DNA from: Sinorhizobium terangae
GTDB lineage: Bacteria > Pseudomonadota > Alphaproteobacteria > Rhizobiales > Rhizobiaceae
Reading direction: 5' to 3'
Assembly: GCF_009601505.1 (NCBI RefSeq)
Contig: NZ_WITC01000036.1
Span: 186,001-250,000, forward strand
Length of the DNA: 64,000 bases
Positions 29,640 to 40,615 of the stretch are shown here, piece by piece (the stretch's first letter is position 1; each line of letters opens with the position of its first letter). A model generated the notes under the pieces. That model worked only from the letters and a program-made list of their open reading frames with translations, had not been told where the DNA came from and made no database searches. Both the position numbers and the translations under genes were made by a program.

Positions 29640-30007
29640 CAGAAATCGCTGTAGCGGAACTGCGCTTCGGTGTAGATGCCGTCCGCATCGGCATCCTGGG
29701 CAGCCGTTTTGAGAAGATCGACCACGGAACGCACCGCCTCCAGATGCGCCTCGACCTTCTGGGAGTTGATCCGCAGCTTGTTGCGCAGATGGCGCGTCTG
29801 CGAAACGAAGGCCGGCGAGATTTCGCCGGGAATGGCATCGCGATGGAGCATCGTCAGTTCGTAGAGGCAGCGGCTCTTGTGTGCGTTCGACGTCTTGATA
29901 TCGAAATCGGGGTCCACGCCGATTCGGCTGTTCTCGTTGTCGATGATCATTTCCAGGCGGCCGAGAACATTGCGAATCCGTACATCATTCGATGCCACAG
30001 CTTCCAT
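29639..30007 (-). CDS. FlgN-like putative export chaperone
   Basis: This 122-residue all-helical protein has an N-terminal helix RIRNVLGRLEMIIDNENSRI and a C-terminal helix pair around LRNKLRINSQKVEAHLEAVRSVVDLL. These resemble FlgN in layout: a short helix with a central glutamate, then an asparagine followed by heptads. FlgN escorts the hook-filament junction proteins FlgK and FlgL, which are encoded upstream in the same operon. No other flgN is visible in the window. Similarity is by pattern and context only. Confidence 0.5.
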   Translation of the reverse strand: MEAVASNDVRIRNVLGRLEMIIDNENSRIGVDPDFDIKTSNAHKSRCLYELTMLHRDAIPGEISPAFVSQTRHLRNKLRINSQKVEAHLEAVRSVVDLLKTAAQDADADGIYTEAQFRYSDF

Positions 30008-30074
30008 AACTAAACTCCCAAAATAATCTAAAGCGCGATGCAGGCGAAAACCGCCGGATATGCTCGTCCGCTCC

Positions 30075-30177
30075 AGAGCAATTCCAGGAAAAGTGCGTAG
30101 CGGTTTTCCGTCCGGAATTGCGTAGTTTCAAAGGATTAGAGCATTTCACTGTTTCAATGAAAAACAGCGAATGCTCT
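30075..30177. repeat. Rhizobial intergenic repeat between flgJ and the flgN-like gene
   Basis: An AGAGCAATTCCAGGAAAAGT...TCCGGAATTGCG unit is followed by AGAGCATT...AATGCTCT (30138-30177) with an inner CACTGTTT/AAACAGCG pairing. The second part has the same outer arms as 16563-16603. It overlaps the flgJ stop and could act as its terminator or attenuator. Confidence 0.65.
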
Positions 30178-30727
30178 AGGCTTGCTTCTTCTTTTCATCG
30201 TTGGTCAAAAAGCCGGAGAGAGCCTTGCGCTCGTATTCCTGGACCATGCTCGTCGCGAGGTTGTGGCTGTTGCCGTCGACCGAAGCATTCACCCGATCGG
30301 TCGCATCGCCCCCGACCATCCGGTCGGCAATGCCGATACCGCCGCCTGCGGCAAGTACGTCGCCGATCTGCTCGGCCATCATGCTCTTCCAGACGTCGCC
30401 GGATGTGCCCTTGCCGTAGACGTTTTCGCTTTCGCTGGGCAGCATGGATTTCACGAAATTCTGCAGCACCATCGCCTCGAATTTCCGATAGGTCTCGGGA
30501 ATCTTCTTCTGCTCGACGCGGTTGTTGATGTCGCCCAGTCCGGTCGATCCCTCGGAGGGGTCGACAACGGAAACTGCCGCGGCAAAACCGTTGCCGTTCT
30601 CCGCAAGGCTCCTTGCCTGGAAAGCGGCGCGATTGGCCTTGAGCCTTGCCTGAGCCTCCTGAATTTCCGCCGGATCGGCCGCACGGACGACGTCCATCAC
30701 AAGGTCGCTGGGCGGGGAAATAGCCAT
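30176..30727 (-). CDS. flgJ: FlgJ-type rod-binding protein without muramidase domain
   Basis: The start at 30727 (MAISPPSDLVMDVV) has AGAGGA 6 nt upstream, giving 183 residues. The rod-binding motif is present near residues 80-130: YRKFEAMVLQNFVKSMLPS and KSMMAEQIGDVLAAGGGIGIAD. This is the N-terminal FlgJ domain that caps rod assembly in the periplasm. The C-terminal peptidoglycan hydrolase domain found in enteric FlgJ is absent. A separate transglycosylase gene at 40616 in the same cluster probably supplies that activity. Confidence 0.8.
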   Translation of the reverse strand: MAISPPSDLVMDVVRAADPAEIQEAQARLKANRAAFQARSLAENGNGFAAAVSVVDPSEGSTGLGDINNRVEQKKIPETYRKFEAMVLQNFVKSMLPSESENVYGKGTSGDVWKSMMAEQIGDVLAAGGGIGIADRMVGGDATDRVNASVDGNSHNLATSMVQEYERKALSGFLTNDEKKKQA

Positions 30728-30823
30728 GTCAGATCCTCTCGAACCGAAGCGCCCGCAATCCTGCGCGGCCGCAAATGTCCCGAACCGGCTTGCCCATCGT
30801 TGGCAGGCCAACCCGATGGCCCA

Positions 30824-31231
30824 CTATCGCCCTTCAACCTTACCGGAAGCTGGCGGAGCGAGGTGCTGGTCGATCAGATCGAGGATCGCATTGTCGGCCG
30901 CCTCGCGGTCCTCGACGAGGCGGGCATCTTTCATGTGCTCTTCGAAGCGGTCGCCTTTTGCGCGTTCCCTCAGCATGCGCGCCTCGTGAACCTGCTGGAT
31001 GCCGAGCAGCATCTGATCCTTCTGTACCAGGCGCCCGAGCTGGGAGGCGTAATGGCCCGAGAAGACACGATGCATCGGGTGAGCCGAACCCATTGCATCG
31101 ACGACCACGTCGATCGTTTCGGCAAGAACGGCCCGCTGACGCGTGGTCTCGGTGAACTCGCTTTCCGCCATCCGCTCGAGGTGCCGCTGGACGGCGACCA
31201 GGCGCTTCAACTTTTCCGACCGCGCCTTCAC
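30824..31231 (-). CDS. FliJ-like coiled-coil protein
   Basis: The 135-residue, highly charged, helical protein (KARSEKLKRLVAVQRHLERMAE; QKDQMLLGIQQVHEARMLRERAKGD) begins 2 nt after the fliR stop. Size, two long helices and the position in an export-gene operon fit FliJ, the central stalk of the FliI ATPase. FliJ proteins are too divergent for recognition by motif, so the call rests on architecture and context. Confidence 0.55.
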   Translation of the reverse strand: MKARSEKLKRLVAVQRHLERMAESEFTETTRQRAVLAETIDVVVDAMGSAHPMHRVFSGHYASQLGRLVQKDQMLLGIQQVHEARMLRERAKGDRFEEHMKDARLVEDREAADNAILDLIDQHLAPPASGKVEGR

Positions 31232-31233
31232 GC

Positions 31234-31986
31234 CTAGCCTCCCTGCATTACCGGCGCGAAGCCGTCAGCAAAGAGGCGCAGCATTGCTGCGATCCCGAGA
31301 TACAGCAGGAACATGCCGCCCATGATGAGATAGGGCTGGGAGATGAAATAGACGGGAATCTGCGGGGCGAGCTTGTTCACCATGCCGATCGCGACGTTGA
31401 AGAGGAGGCCATAGATCAGGAAGGGGCTCGCGAGCCTCAACATGATCATGAAGGTCTGCCCCAGCGAATTGGCGAGCGTGATCAGCACACCTTGCGGGTC
31501 AAAGCCGCTGCCGATCGGCATCACACGATAGGATTGCGCGACCGCCTCGATGATCACGTGGTGAAAGTCCAGCATGAACAGGATCATCAGCCCGGCGAAG
31601 CTGATGAGGCTGGTGAGCTGGTTTTCGGCCGTATCTTCAAGCACGTCCGCCGTTGGCGGCGGACTGAATCCGATCAGCATGGTCGCGGCCGTGCCGGCGA
31701 ACTGGAGGCCAAGCACATAATAACGGGCGACGAGGCCAATGACGGCGCCGACGATCGCCTCGGTCGTGATGAGATAGATGTAAGTGTGGCCCTTTCCGGT
31801 GACCTGCGGGTAGATGTCATCCCACATGATCGGCAGGATTGCCATCGAGATCGCCACGGCGATGAACAGCCGGACCTGGACCGGAATCCGCGCGGCTGAA
31901 AATCCCGGCATGATCATGACGCAGGCGCCGATCCGGCAGAAGGCCGCAAACAGCGCCAGTACCGTGCCCTCCGGGTCGGTAATCAT
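31234..31986 (-). CDS. fliR: Flagellar export gate protein FliR
   Basis: This 250-residue membrane protein of the type III flagellar export gate contains repeated hydrophobic segments. It has the usual FliR start, [33 protein letters not shown], and the late [30 protein letters not shown] segment. Its start overlaps the flhA stop by 4 nt. It works with FliP, FliQ, FlhA and FlhB; the flhB gene is outside the window. Confidence 0.95.
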   Translation of the reverse strand: MITDPEGTVLALFAAFCRIGACVMIMPGFSAARIPVQVRLFIAVAISMAILPIMWDDIYPQVTGKGHTYIYLITTEAIVGAVIGLVARYYVLGLQFAGTAATMLIGFSPPPTADVLEDTAENQLTSLISFAGLMILFMLDFHHVIIEAVAQSYRVMPIGSGFDPQGVLITLANSLGQTFMIMLRLASPFLIYGLLFNVAIGMVNKLAPQIPVYFISQPYLIMGGMFLLYLGIAAMLRLFADGFAPVMQGG

Positions 31987-34070
31987 GAAATCGAGCCGAT
32001 GATCTTGATCTCAAGGCCCTTGGCAAGCTCGACGTGGGAGAGCACGGGCAGCGTGGCGAAGAGGCGTTCGATGATCATGCGCACATAAGAGCGGGATTCG
32101 GGCGAACTTACCAGCACGAAAGGCATGCCGCGATCGAGATGTTCACGGATAACTTTGGTCGCCTGTTCGCTGAATTCCTCCAGGTGACGGGGATCGATGT
32201 CGAACTCGACGATTTCGCCCTTAGCATCGCGCTTGAGTGCCTGATGGAAGACCATGTCCCATTTGTTGCCGAGCCGGAGAACGCGGAGAACGCCGTTGTC
32301 GGCAAGGTCGCCGCAGAGCTGTTGCGACATGCGCACGCGCACATGCTCGACAATCTGCTCGGTCTTGCGCACATGCGGCGCAAGCTCCGCTACGGCTTCG
32401 AGGATTAGGTGCAGGTTGCGGATCGACACTCGCTCCGCGAGCAGCAGCTTCAACACCGCCTGCAGGCCCGAATAGGACATGTGCGACGTGCAGATCTCGT
32501 CGGCGAGCTTTCGGTATTCCGGATCGAGCCGCTCGATCAGCACTTTCACATCCTTGTAGGAAAGGAGATGCGGAAGATTGTTGCGGATGACCTCGCTCAA
32601 ATGGGTCAGCACGACCGAGACGTTGTCGATCGGATGGAAACCCTCGCGCTTCAAGTCTTCCGTGAAGGTCTCCAGGATGGAGACGGCTGGCATGCCGAAG
32701 GCCGGTTCCCTGATCTCGTCGCCCGGCACGCTGGGTCGGCGGCCGCCGCCGGTCACGACCAGCACTTCGCCGACCCGCACCGTGTTGGACGCGATCGTCG
32801 TGCCGTGAATGCGGATATGATAGGCCTTGTCCGGGATCGAGATATCGTCGGAGACCTTGATTTCCGGAACAACGAGGCCGTACTGGCCAGCAAATTTGCG
32901 GCGCATCTTGCCAACGCGAAAAGCGAGTTCCTGATGTGCGCCGAGCAGTCGCGTGGAAACCTGCTTGCCGAGCAGTAGTTCGATCTCCGCCGTCTTCAAC
33001 ACTGACTTGACGGAATCCTTGTCGCTCTCCGTCGCCTGCTGTGCCTTCATGGCCTCCTCAGCCCGCTTCTCCGCATTGGCGGCCTCGAGCTGCTTCGGAA
33101 TGAGCCAGCCGAGGAAGGCCATGCCGCCGCCGAGCGCGGCAAAGGGCAGGAAGGGCAGCCCCGGCATGACCGAAAGCAGGATGATAAGGCCGGCGGCGAC
33201 CGTCAGTGCCCGCGGATAACCGCTGAGCTGGCCGACGACGGCCTGATCGGTGGAGCCGGCGGTTCCGCCTCGCGAGACGAGCAGGCCGGCGGCGAGCGAG
33301 ACGATCAGCGCCGGGATCTGCGAGACCAGACCGTCGCCGACGGAGAGCTTGACGAAAACGTCGGCCGCCTCACCGATCGGCATGTCGTGGCGGAGATAGC
33401 CGATGATGATGCCGCCGAAGATGTTGATCGCGGTAATGATCAGGCCGGCGATCGCGTCACCGCGGACGAATTTCGACGCGCCGTCCATGGCGCCGTAGAA
33501 AGAGCTTTCCTCTTCCAGCTCGCGGCGGCGGCGTTGCGCCTCCTTCTCGTCGATCAGACCGGCCGAAAGGTCGGCGTCGATCGACATCTGCTTGCCGGGG
33601 ATCGCGTCGAGGGTAAAGCGGGCGCCGACTTCGGCGATACGGGTCGCACCCTTGGTAATGACGATGAAGTTCACCGTGATCAGGATCAGGAAGACGATCA
33701 GACCGATGACGAAATCGCCGGACATGACGAGGCTGGCGAAGCCGGAAATGACCCCACCCGCAGCGTCATGGCCTTCATGCCCGTGCGAAAGGATGACACG
33801 CGTCGTCGCGATATTCAGCGACAGGCGCGTCATCGTGGAAATCAGCAGGATGGTCGGAAAGGACGAGAACTCCAACGGCCGCTGGATCCACAGCGCGACC
33901 ATCAGGATCAGCACAGAGAAGGCGATCGAGAACGCCAAGCCGAGGTCGATCAGGAACGGGGGGATCGGCAGGAAGAGAACCGACAGGATCGTCACGATCC
34001 CGAGCGCAAAGCCGATGTCCCGGCTCTTGGGTGCGAGTTTCGGGATGGTCAGCGTCGCCTGTTGTGCCAT
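31983..34070 (-). CDS. flhA: Flagellar export protein FlhA
   Basis: At 695 residues this is the major export-gate subunit. Eight membrane spans occupy the first about 330 residues. The conserved FHIPEP region reads [33 protein letters not shown] near residue 150-180. The cytoplasmic nonamer domain follows, including [29 protein letters not shown] 231-nt gap with a repeat separates it from fliQ, unusual in an otherwise tight operon. Confidence 0.96.
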   Translation of the reverse strand: MAQQATLTIPKLAPKSRDIGFALGIVTILSVLFLPIPPFLIDLGLAFSIAFSVLILMVALWIQRPLEFSSFPTILLISTMTRLSLNIATTRVILSHGHEGHDAAGGVISGFASLVMSGDFVIGLIVFLILITVNFIVITKGATRIAEVGARFTLDAIPGKQMSIDADLSAGLIDEKEAQRRRRELEEESSFYGAMDGASKFVRGDAIAGLIITAINIFGGIIIGYLRHDMPIGEAADVFVKLSVGDGLVSQIPALIVSLAAGLLVSRGGTAGSTDQAVVGQLSGYPRALTVAAGLIILLSVMPGLPFLPFAALGGGMAFLGWLIPKQLEAANAEKRAEEAMKAQQATESDKDSVKSVLKTAEIELLLGKQVSTRLLGAHQELAFRVGKMRRKFAGQYGLVVPEIKVSDDISIPDKAYHIRIHGTTIASNTVRVGEVLVVTGGGRRPSVPGDEIREPAFGMPAVSILETFTEDLKREGFHPIDNVSVVLTHLSEVIRNNLPHLLSYKDVKVLIERLDPEYRKLADEICTSHMSYSGLQAVLKLLLAERVSIRNLHLILEAVAELAPHVRKTEQIVEHVRVRMSQQLCGDLADNGVLRVLRLGNKWDMVFHQALKRDAKGEIVEFDIDPRHLEEFSEQATKVIREHLDRGMPFVLVSSPESRSYVRMIIERLFATLPVLSHVELAKGLEIKIIGSIS

Positions 34071-34179
34071 GTCTCTTCCGTCTCTTCATGAGAGGCGGGC
34101 AGCGGTCGCAGGCGCTGCCCAAGCTATAACGGAAGACCTAAAGGCCCAAGCTTGCGCGAGGGTGGTATAGAAAATGGTG

Positions 34180-34262
34180 CTGATGTTGATACCCCTTGTG
34201 GGGGAGATGCCCGACAGGGCGGAGGGGGGTGCTTCGCCAAGCGCTCGAAGTGAAAGCGCGCG
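34180..34262. repeat. Rhizobial intergenic repeat between fliQ and flhA
   Basis: The CCCCTTGTGGGGGAGATGCCCGACAGGGCGGAGGGGG stretch and the AGCGCTCGAAGTGAAAGCGCG tail are GC-rich hairpin-forming modules of a type I recall as common between rhizobial genes. The copy explains the 231-nt gap within an operon. Confidence 0.5.
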
Positions 34263-34301
34263 GGGCAAAGCCGCAGCGACTAACTCGGAGCGATCCTTGC
34301 T

Positions 34302-34568
34302 CTAGAATCCGGACTGGATCCGGGAGAAGATGATGTCGGTGAAGATGGATATCTGCGCACCGACGAAGGGTGCGGAAACGGCGACGGTGATCATGACGGC
34401 CAGGATCTTCGGCACGAAGGTCAGCGTCATTTCCTGGACTTGGGTCAGGGCCTGAATGAACGCGATGACGACGCCGACCACCATGGCGGCGAGGACGGCG
34501 GGACCGGAGGCCACGATCACCGTCCAGATCGCAGCCTGCACAATATCAAGGGCGTCCGCCTCGTTCAT
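34302..34568 (-). CDS. fliQ: Flagellar export gate protein FliQ
   Basis: The 88-residue protein has the normal FliQ length and two membrane spans: IVQAAIWTVIVASGPAVLAAMVVGVVIAFIQ and VPKILAVMITVAVSAPFVG. The conserved QALTQVQEMTLTFVPK cytoplasmic loop lies between them. It follows flgD by 7 nt. Confidence 0.95.
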   Translation of the reverse strand: MNEADALDIVQAAIWTVIVASGPAVLAAMVVGVVIAFIQALTQVQEMTLTFVPKILAVMITVAVSAPFVGAQISIFTDIIFSRIQSGF

Positions 34569-34575
34569 ACGGAAA

Positions 34576-35776
<1,201 letters not shown>

Positions 35777-35811
35777 TCAGACATCCTTCATGTTTGTCCG
35801 GTTCCTCCCGA

Positions 35812-36870
35812 TCAGAGGAAATTGAGCAAGCTCAACTGCTGAATCCGCGATGTGAGCGTGTAAGATGTCTCAAGTTGCGTTTTCAGAAGGTTTATCCGCG
35901 TCGACGCCGCCTCCTCGTCGATGCCTTCGATGTCGCCGATATGCGTGGTGACGAGTTTGATCTGCGCCGCAAGCGAGTCGTTTGCCTTCTTCACGCGAGC
36001 CTCGGCGACGCCAAGTGCGCTGCGCTCGGCGTCGATGCCGGTGATCCCCTTTTCGACGTAATCAAGGGCCGCTTCGCCGATTGCGCTGCGGACTTCCGAA
36101 GTGACGCCCTTGTCCATCAGCTCCGAGGCGAGAACGCTTGCAATCGCGAACATCCGGACCCCGGTCGTGTTGACGTTCGTCGAGCTTTCGATCACCTCGG
36201 ACGTGCTGATGCGGCTCGTCATATTCTGGTTCGATGCATCGGACCAATCGGCGTCCCATTGGGCGCCGGTATACATCGGCTCCACGACCGTCGTGATGAA
36301 ATCCTGCATCTGCGTGACAGAGAACTGGTCCATCGACGTCAGAGGCGGAACCTGGGCGGCCATATATGTCGACAGCGCCGTGTTGAACGCAGTCTTGGCG
36401 GCCGAGGTCACCGTCGAATTGTAGTCCGCGAGCGGCTTCGCGTCGGAATTGATGCCGGAAAACAGAAACTCGCCATTGAACGAGGTATTCGCCGCTGCCG
36501 TGAACAGCGAAAGCGCGCTGTCGATTTCGGTCTTCTGAATAGCCAATTTGTCGGCGGAATCGTTGCCTTTGAAGGTCACCAGCGTATCGCGGACCTTTTG
36601 TGCCGCGCTCGCCATCGTCTCGAGCGCCTCCTGGGAGGCAGAGAGCCGCTGGTTGACGATCGAATTCGTGCTTGTCAGCGCGTTCATGCGCGCCAGCTCG
36701 CGTTGCAGGTTGAGCGAGCGCGAGGTCGTTGCTCCGAGCGTGAGCCCGACATCGGCGTGGCGGCCCGTCGTCAGTTCCTTTTGAAGGTTGAGCATCTCCG
36801 CCTGTTGCTGCTGAATCGTCAGCCGCATGGCGTTTTGCACCGCCAGGTTCGAAACGAAGGACGTCTTCAT
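35812..36870 (-). CDS. flgL: Hook-filament junction protein FlgL
   Basis: The 352-residue FlgL/HAP3 protein shares flagellin-like ends. The N-terminal NAMRLTIQQQQAEMLNLQKELTTGRHADVG and C-terminal ARVKKANDSLAAQIKLVTTHIGDIEGIDEEAASTRINLLKTQLETSYTLTSRIQQLSLLNFL helices are seen. It lies 2 nt after flgK. It joins the filament to the hook; the flgN-like gene further along the operon may encode its chaperone. Confidence 0.95.
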   Translation of the reverse strand: MKTSFVSNLAVQNAMRLTIQQQQAEMLNLQKELTTGRHADVGLTLGATTSRSLNLQRELARMNALTSTNSIVNQRLSASQEALETMASAAQKVRDTLVTFKGNDSADKLAIQKTEIDSALSLFTAAANTSFNGEFLFSGINSDAKPLADYNSTVTSAAKTAFNTALSTYMAAQVPPLTSMDQFSVTQMQDFITTVVEPMYTGAQWDADWSDASNQNMTSRISTSEVIESSTNVNTTGVRMFAIASVLASELMDKGVTSEVRSAIGEAALDYVEKGITGIDAERSALGVAEARVKKANDSLAAQIKLVTTHIGDIEGIDEEAASTRINLLKTQLETSYTLTSRIQQLSLLNFL

Positions 36871-36872
36871 AA

Positions 36873-38330
36873 TTACCTCACAGCTTCGAGAAGGGCCGCC
36901 ATCATGGCGTCCACGGTGCTGACCAGCTTGGCCGATGCTTTGTAGGATTGCTCCAGGTCGAGCAGCAGGGACAATTCCTCATCGATGCTGACACCCGTTT
37001 CCTTGCTGAGCGCCTCCTGCGTGCGGGCGAGAAGCGCCGATTTGTTGTCGCTAGCGGTTGAAGCGGTGCTGCGCAGCTGCTCCAGCCAGCCGATCGACGA
37101 TGTCGCGAAATCGAGGATCGAGCTGCTTCCGTCGAGGCCCGTTGCGGGATCGAAGGCCATGTCCTTACCCATGGCATCGATGAAGCCTTCGAGCAGGGCG
37201 GTGTAGCCCGCATCGGGCGTTGCAGCGCCGCCCGGATTGGACACGACGCCGTTGAAGCCACCGTCGCGCAGCAGCATCGGATTGGCTTTCGCCAAGGGAT
37301 TGACGGCAAGCGTCGCCGCAAGACCGGGAACGACCGTGCCCGCCGGCGGGACCGTACCGCCTGCCCAGGTGAAGAGCCCGGGTGCATAGGGCATCGGCGG
37401 CACGCCGGACGGATTGCCCTCCTGGAAGAGGGTCACCAGACCACGGGCAATTTCGTCGAGCTGCGACTGAAATTTTGGCGCGACGTCGTCGCGCAATTGA
37501 AGCAGGCTCGCCAGCTTGCCTTCGGCCGTCGTGTTGGCACCGGAACCCGCGGCAACCGGTACACCGTCGACATAGATCTTGTTGCCGGTGATCGTCGCAT
37601 CATAGGCTGCCTTCGGAGCAAAGGTGACGGACCGCGGCATGGTCTCGAAGAGCACCGTGCCATCTGCCGTGTAGATCACCGTGTCGTTATTGGCTCTCGT
37701 CACGGTCGAGATGCCGATGATCTCAGACACCTGCTTCAAGATCTTGTCGCGTTGGTCGAGGGCTTCGCTCGCGTCCTGCCCCTGAGCCGTCGCCGATTTC
37801 ACCGCATTGTTCGCCTTTTCAAAATCGGCAAGCAGGCTGTTCAGCTTCTCGACCTCGATCGCGATCTCCTTGTCGGCGTCGGCGCGCAGGCTCTGAACGG
37901 CATTCGCCGTCGTGCTGATCGCGTTGGCCAAATCGCCAGCGTCCGACACCGCGGAAGCGGCCATCGAGGGGTTTCCGGGCGTCGACGCGAAAGTCTGCAG
38001 GCTGTCCCGGAACGTCGCCAGGTATGTCGCCGGCGACGTTTCGTAGTCGTTGCCGCCGAGTGACGATTTCAGGAGCTCCAAACCGGAAAGCAGACGAGCC
38101 TGGCCGGACGACTGGCCGATGCTCGATATGGTCTGCTTAAGCAGTGCCTCGTTCTGCGCCCGATAGATCGAGACGACCTGCGCTCCGTTCGGCGTCGAGC
38201 CCAGCAGCGCCATGCGGCGCGAATAATCCGCGTTGCCCGCGTTCGCGACGTTCTTCGATACGATGGCCGTCTGAGCCGCCGTGTTGTTGAAAGCCGATTG
38301 CGCGATTGTGATTGCGGTGGACAGCGACAT
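36873..38330 (-). CDS. flgK: Hook-filament junction protein FlgK
   Basis: The 485-residue HAP1 protein has the rod/hook-type N-terminus ITIAQSAFNNTAAQTAIVSKNVANAGNADYSRRM. The C-terminal helix SIDEELSLLLDLEQSYKASAKLVSTVDAMMAALLE completes the D0 domain. The central region carries the variable domain. It lies between flgE (24-nt gap) and flgL, in the canonical order of hook completion. Confidence 0.95.
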   Translation of the reverse strand: MSLSTAITIAQSAFNNTAAQTAIVSKNVANAGNADYSRRMALLGSTPNGAQVVSIYRAQNEALLKQTISSIGQSSGQARLLSGLELLKSSLGGNDYETSPATYLATFRDSLQTFASTPGNPSMAASAVSDAGDLANAISTTANAVQSLRADADKEIAIEVEKLNSLLADFEKANNAVKSATAQGQDASEALDQRDKILKQVSEIIGISTVTRANNDTVIYTADGTVLFETMPRSVTFAPKAAYDATITGNKIYVDGVPVAAGSGANTTAEGKLASLLQLRDDVAPKFQSQLDEIARGLVTLFQEGNPSGVPPMPYAPGLFTWAGGTVPPAGTVVPGLAATLAVNPLAKANPMLLRDGGFNGVVSNPGGAATPDAGYTALLEGFIDAMGKDMAFDPATGLDGSSSILDFATSSIGWLEQLRSTASTASDNKSALLARTQEALSKETGVSIDEELSLLLDLEQSYKASAKLVSTVDAMMAALLEAVR

Positions 38331-38354
38331 AACGCGGACCGTCTCTCTTTTCGA

Positions 38355-39584
38355 TTACCGTTTCAGGTTGACCAGCACGTCGAGCAGTTCGGAGCCAGTC
38401 TGGAAGACCTTGGAGTTAGCCGTGTAGTTGCGCTGGGATTCGATCATCGCCGTCAGTTCTTCAGCGATGTCGACATTGGAGCTTTCGAGCGCCCCGGAAA
38501 GGATTTCGCCGAAGTTACCGGCACCGGCGAAGCCGGTGATGATGACGCCGGAGTCGACGCCCTGCGAATAGACGTTGCCGGACTCAGGCAGCAGCTTGTC
38601 TGGGCTCTGCACGTTGGCAAGAGCGATGCGATAACGTGGGTCGAGCTTGCCGTTTTCGTACTTGACGTAGACGATGCCGTCGGAGTCGATCTGGAAACCG
38701 GCGACCTTGCTCGGCGCGTTGCCGTCGATCGTACCGCCATCGGAGTTGAAGGCGTAGCCAAGTTGGGTGGTCTTGGTGAGGTCGATGGTGATCGCGGCAA
38801 GGTTCGCGCCAGTGCCGGGCAGACCGGTCATCGCCGTGGTCGTGAGCGTTGCCGGAGAGGTTGTGAGCGCCCCGCTTGCATCAAAGGCCAAGGCCGCGGT
38901 GCCGAGTACACCGGTGGCCGGCGGACCGGCGGTATAGGTCGCACGATCGCGGATTTCGACTGACCAATTGTTTGCTGCGGTTTTCGTGTACACAAAATCG
39001 AGAATGCGTGTGTTGCCCTGGCTGTCATAGACGACGAGCGACGTGGTGGACGCATCGCCTACGGCGGCGCCTGAAGGAAGATTGGCGCCCATCGACCCCT
39101 TCGTCGACCCCTGCGCGACCAAGCCTTCCGAGCTGAGATTCACCTTAGTCAGACCGTCGAAGCCGTTGACGACAACCGTCGGATCCGCGCCAGCCTGGTA
39201 CTCGTAGCCCATCAGCGTGAAGCCGGCGGCGTTGACGAGATTGCCTTCCTTGTCCGGGACGAAGGCGCCGGCGCGCGTCAGATATTCCTGACCGTTTGCG
39301 CCTTCAACGATGAAGAAGCCACCGCCGTCGATGGCGAGATCGCTGCCGGACGTGGTGTAGGTCGTCGCACCCTGCTCGGAGATGCTGTAACGGACCTGGG
39401 TCTGCACGCCGCCGGAATTGTAGGCACCGTTGCTCGACGGCAGGATCATCGACGAGAATTCCGTCGACGCCCGCTTATAGCCGGTCGTATTGGCGTTCGC
39501 GATGTTCTCTGCGACCGTGCTGAGCCGGTTCGATTGGGCGTTCATACCTGAAACGCCGGTTCTCATGGTACCGTAGAGACTCAT
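38355..39584 (-). CDS. flgE: Flagellar hook protein FlgE
   Basis: The 409-residue hook subunit begins [39 protein letters not shown], the rod/hook signature with its ANxxTxGY motif. It ends SNVDIAEELTAMIESQRNYTANSKVFQTGSELLDVLVNLKR, the FlgE C-terminal helix. The central SSEGLVAQGSTKGSMGANLP region fits the FlgE family. It is the first gene of the hook/export operon, 87 nt after rem. Confidence 0.96.
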   Translation of the reverse strand: MSLYGTMRTGVSGMNAQSNRLSTVAENIANANTTGYKRASTEFSSMILPSSNGAYNSGGVQTQVRYSISEQGATTYTTSGSDLAIDGGGFFIVEGANGQEYLTRAGAFVPDKEGNLVNAAGFTLMGYEYQAGADPTVVVNGFDGLTKVNLSSEGLVAQGSTKGSMGANLPSGAAVGDASTTSLVVYDSQGNTRILDFVYTKTAANNWSVEIRDRATYTAGPPATGVLGTAALAFDASGALTTSPATLTTTAMTGLPGTGANLAAITIDLTKTTQLGYAFNSDGGTIDGNAPSKVAGFQIDSDGIVYVKYENGKLDPRYRIALANVQSPDKLLPESGNVYSQGVDSGVIITGFAGAGNFGEILSGALESSNVDIAEELTAMIESQRNYTANSKVFQTGSELLDVLVNLKR

Positions 39585-39671
39585 GTCGGATCCTCAATTC
39601 CTCGTTGCGGCGACACTAGGAGCCGGGCCTTGCGTGAACCTGTCTTGAGCTGCCCGGCTCGGTGCCGGCAC

Positions 39672-40343
39672 TCAATTCCAGTCGATGCAGTAGCCAAGGA
39701 AACGCTTGGAATCGATCGGGTCGAAACCGAGCTTCTTGCGCAGCTTCTTGCGCAGTTTGCTGATGTGGCTTTCGACGACGTTCTCCTCGACGTCCTCGTC
39801 GAAGATGCCGTAGATCGCGTTGAAGATCTGCGACTTCGACACGCGGCGGCCGCGGTTCGCGACCAAGTATTCGAGAATGCGCCGCTCGCGCCGCGGCAGG
39901 GCGAAGACCTCGCCGTTGATTTCCGGATCGCGGCCGTCGGCGAAAACGCGGATCGGGCCGATATCGGTGTAGTTGGTGATGGCCTTGAGGCGCCGGCGGA
40001 TCGCGGCAACCCGAGCGAGGATCTCGCGCGGGTGCACCGGCTTGCGCACGACGTCGTCGACCCCGCAGTCGAACAGCGCCAGGGTGTTTTCGAGCGAAGG
40101 TGTGTCGCTCATCGCGATGACCGGTGCCATGGAGCGGTCACGGATCGCGCGCGGCAGGCTGAATGCGCTGTCGCCCTGCCCGATCAGAAACGCTTCGACC
40201 GCGTCGATATCCGAGTCCGCAGCCGTGTTTACCCACTCGCCGAATTCCCTCGGATCAAACCCCGTCGAGGGAATACCTTCGCGCCCGAACAAGGACGTGT
40301 AGCCATCCTTTACGAGCTCTCTATCATCAACCACCACGATCAT
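39672..40343 (-). CDS. rem: Rem, OmpR-type activator of flagellar genes
   Basis: The 223-residue protein has a receiver-like domain (residues 1-115) and an OmpR-type winged helix (about 125-223, including [24 protein letters not shown] and [22 protein letters not shown]). The acidic pair D6-D7 is present, but the beta-3 segment reads [11 protein letters not shown] without the expected phospho-acceptor aspartate. This fits Rem as a growth-phase-regulated activator in rhizobia that needs no known kinase. No kinase gene is adjacent. It stands between the motility operon and flgE, with a 272-nt upstream region. Confidence 0.94.
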   Translation of the reverse strand: MIVVVDDRELVKDGYTSLFGREGIPSTGFDPREFGEWVNTAADSDIDAVEAFLIGQGDSAFSLPRAIRDRSMAPVIAMSDTPSLENTLALFDCGVDDVVRKPVHPREILARVAAIRRRLKAITNYTDIGPIRVFADGRDPEINGEVFALPRRERRILEYLVANRGRRVSKSQIFNAIYGIFDEDVEENVVESHISKLRKKLRKKLGFDPIDSKRFLGYCIDWN

Positions 40344-40615
40344 TCGTCCGCCTCCGAATCAATATGGGTGCCTCGTTGGATAAAGAGGTACGAATCGAGG
40401 GATTCATGAACAACTAGAGGAAGTTAATGGGAGATTTTAATAATTGATTAGGGATTGCGTGCCGATTTGATCTATATCTAGTAGGTGGTTGTTAATCATG
40501 ACACTAAAATCGTGTGGAAAAGTTAACGGCGTGCAACAAATCCACTTGCCATCACAATCCGCCCGCATTGTCGCCACAATGCGGCAGCGGCTCTAAAATT
40601 ACAACCTCAGGTTGA

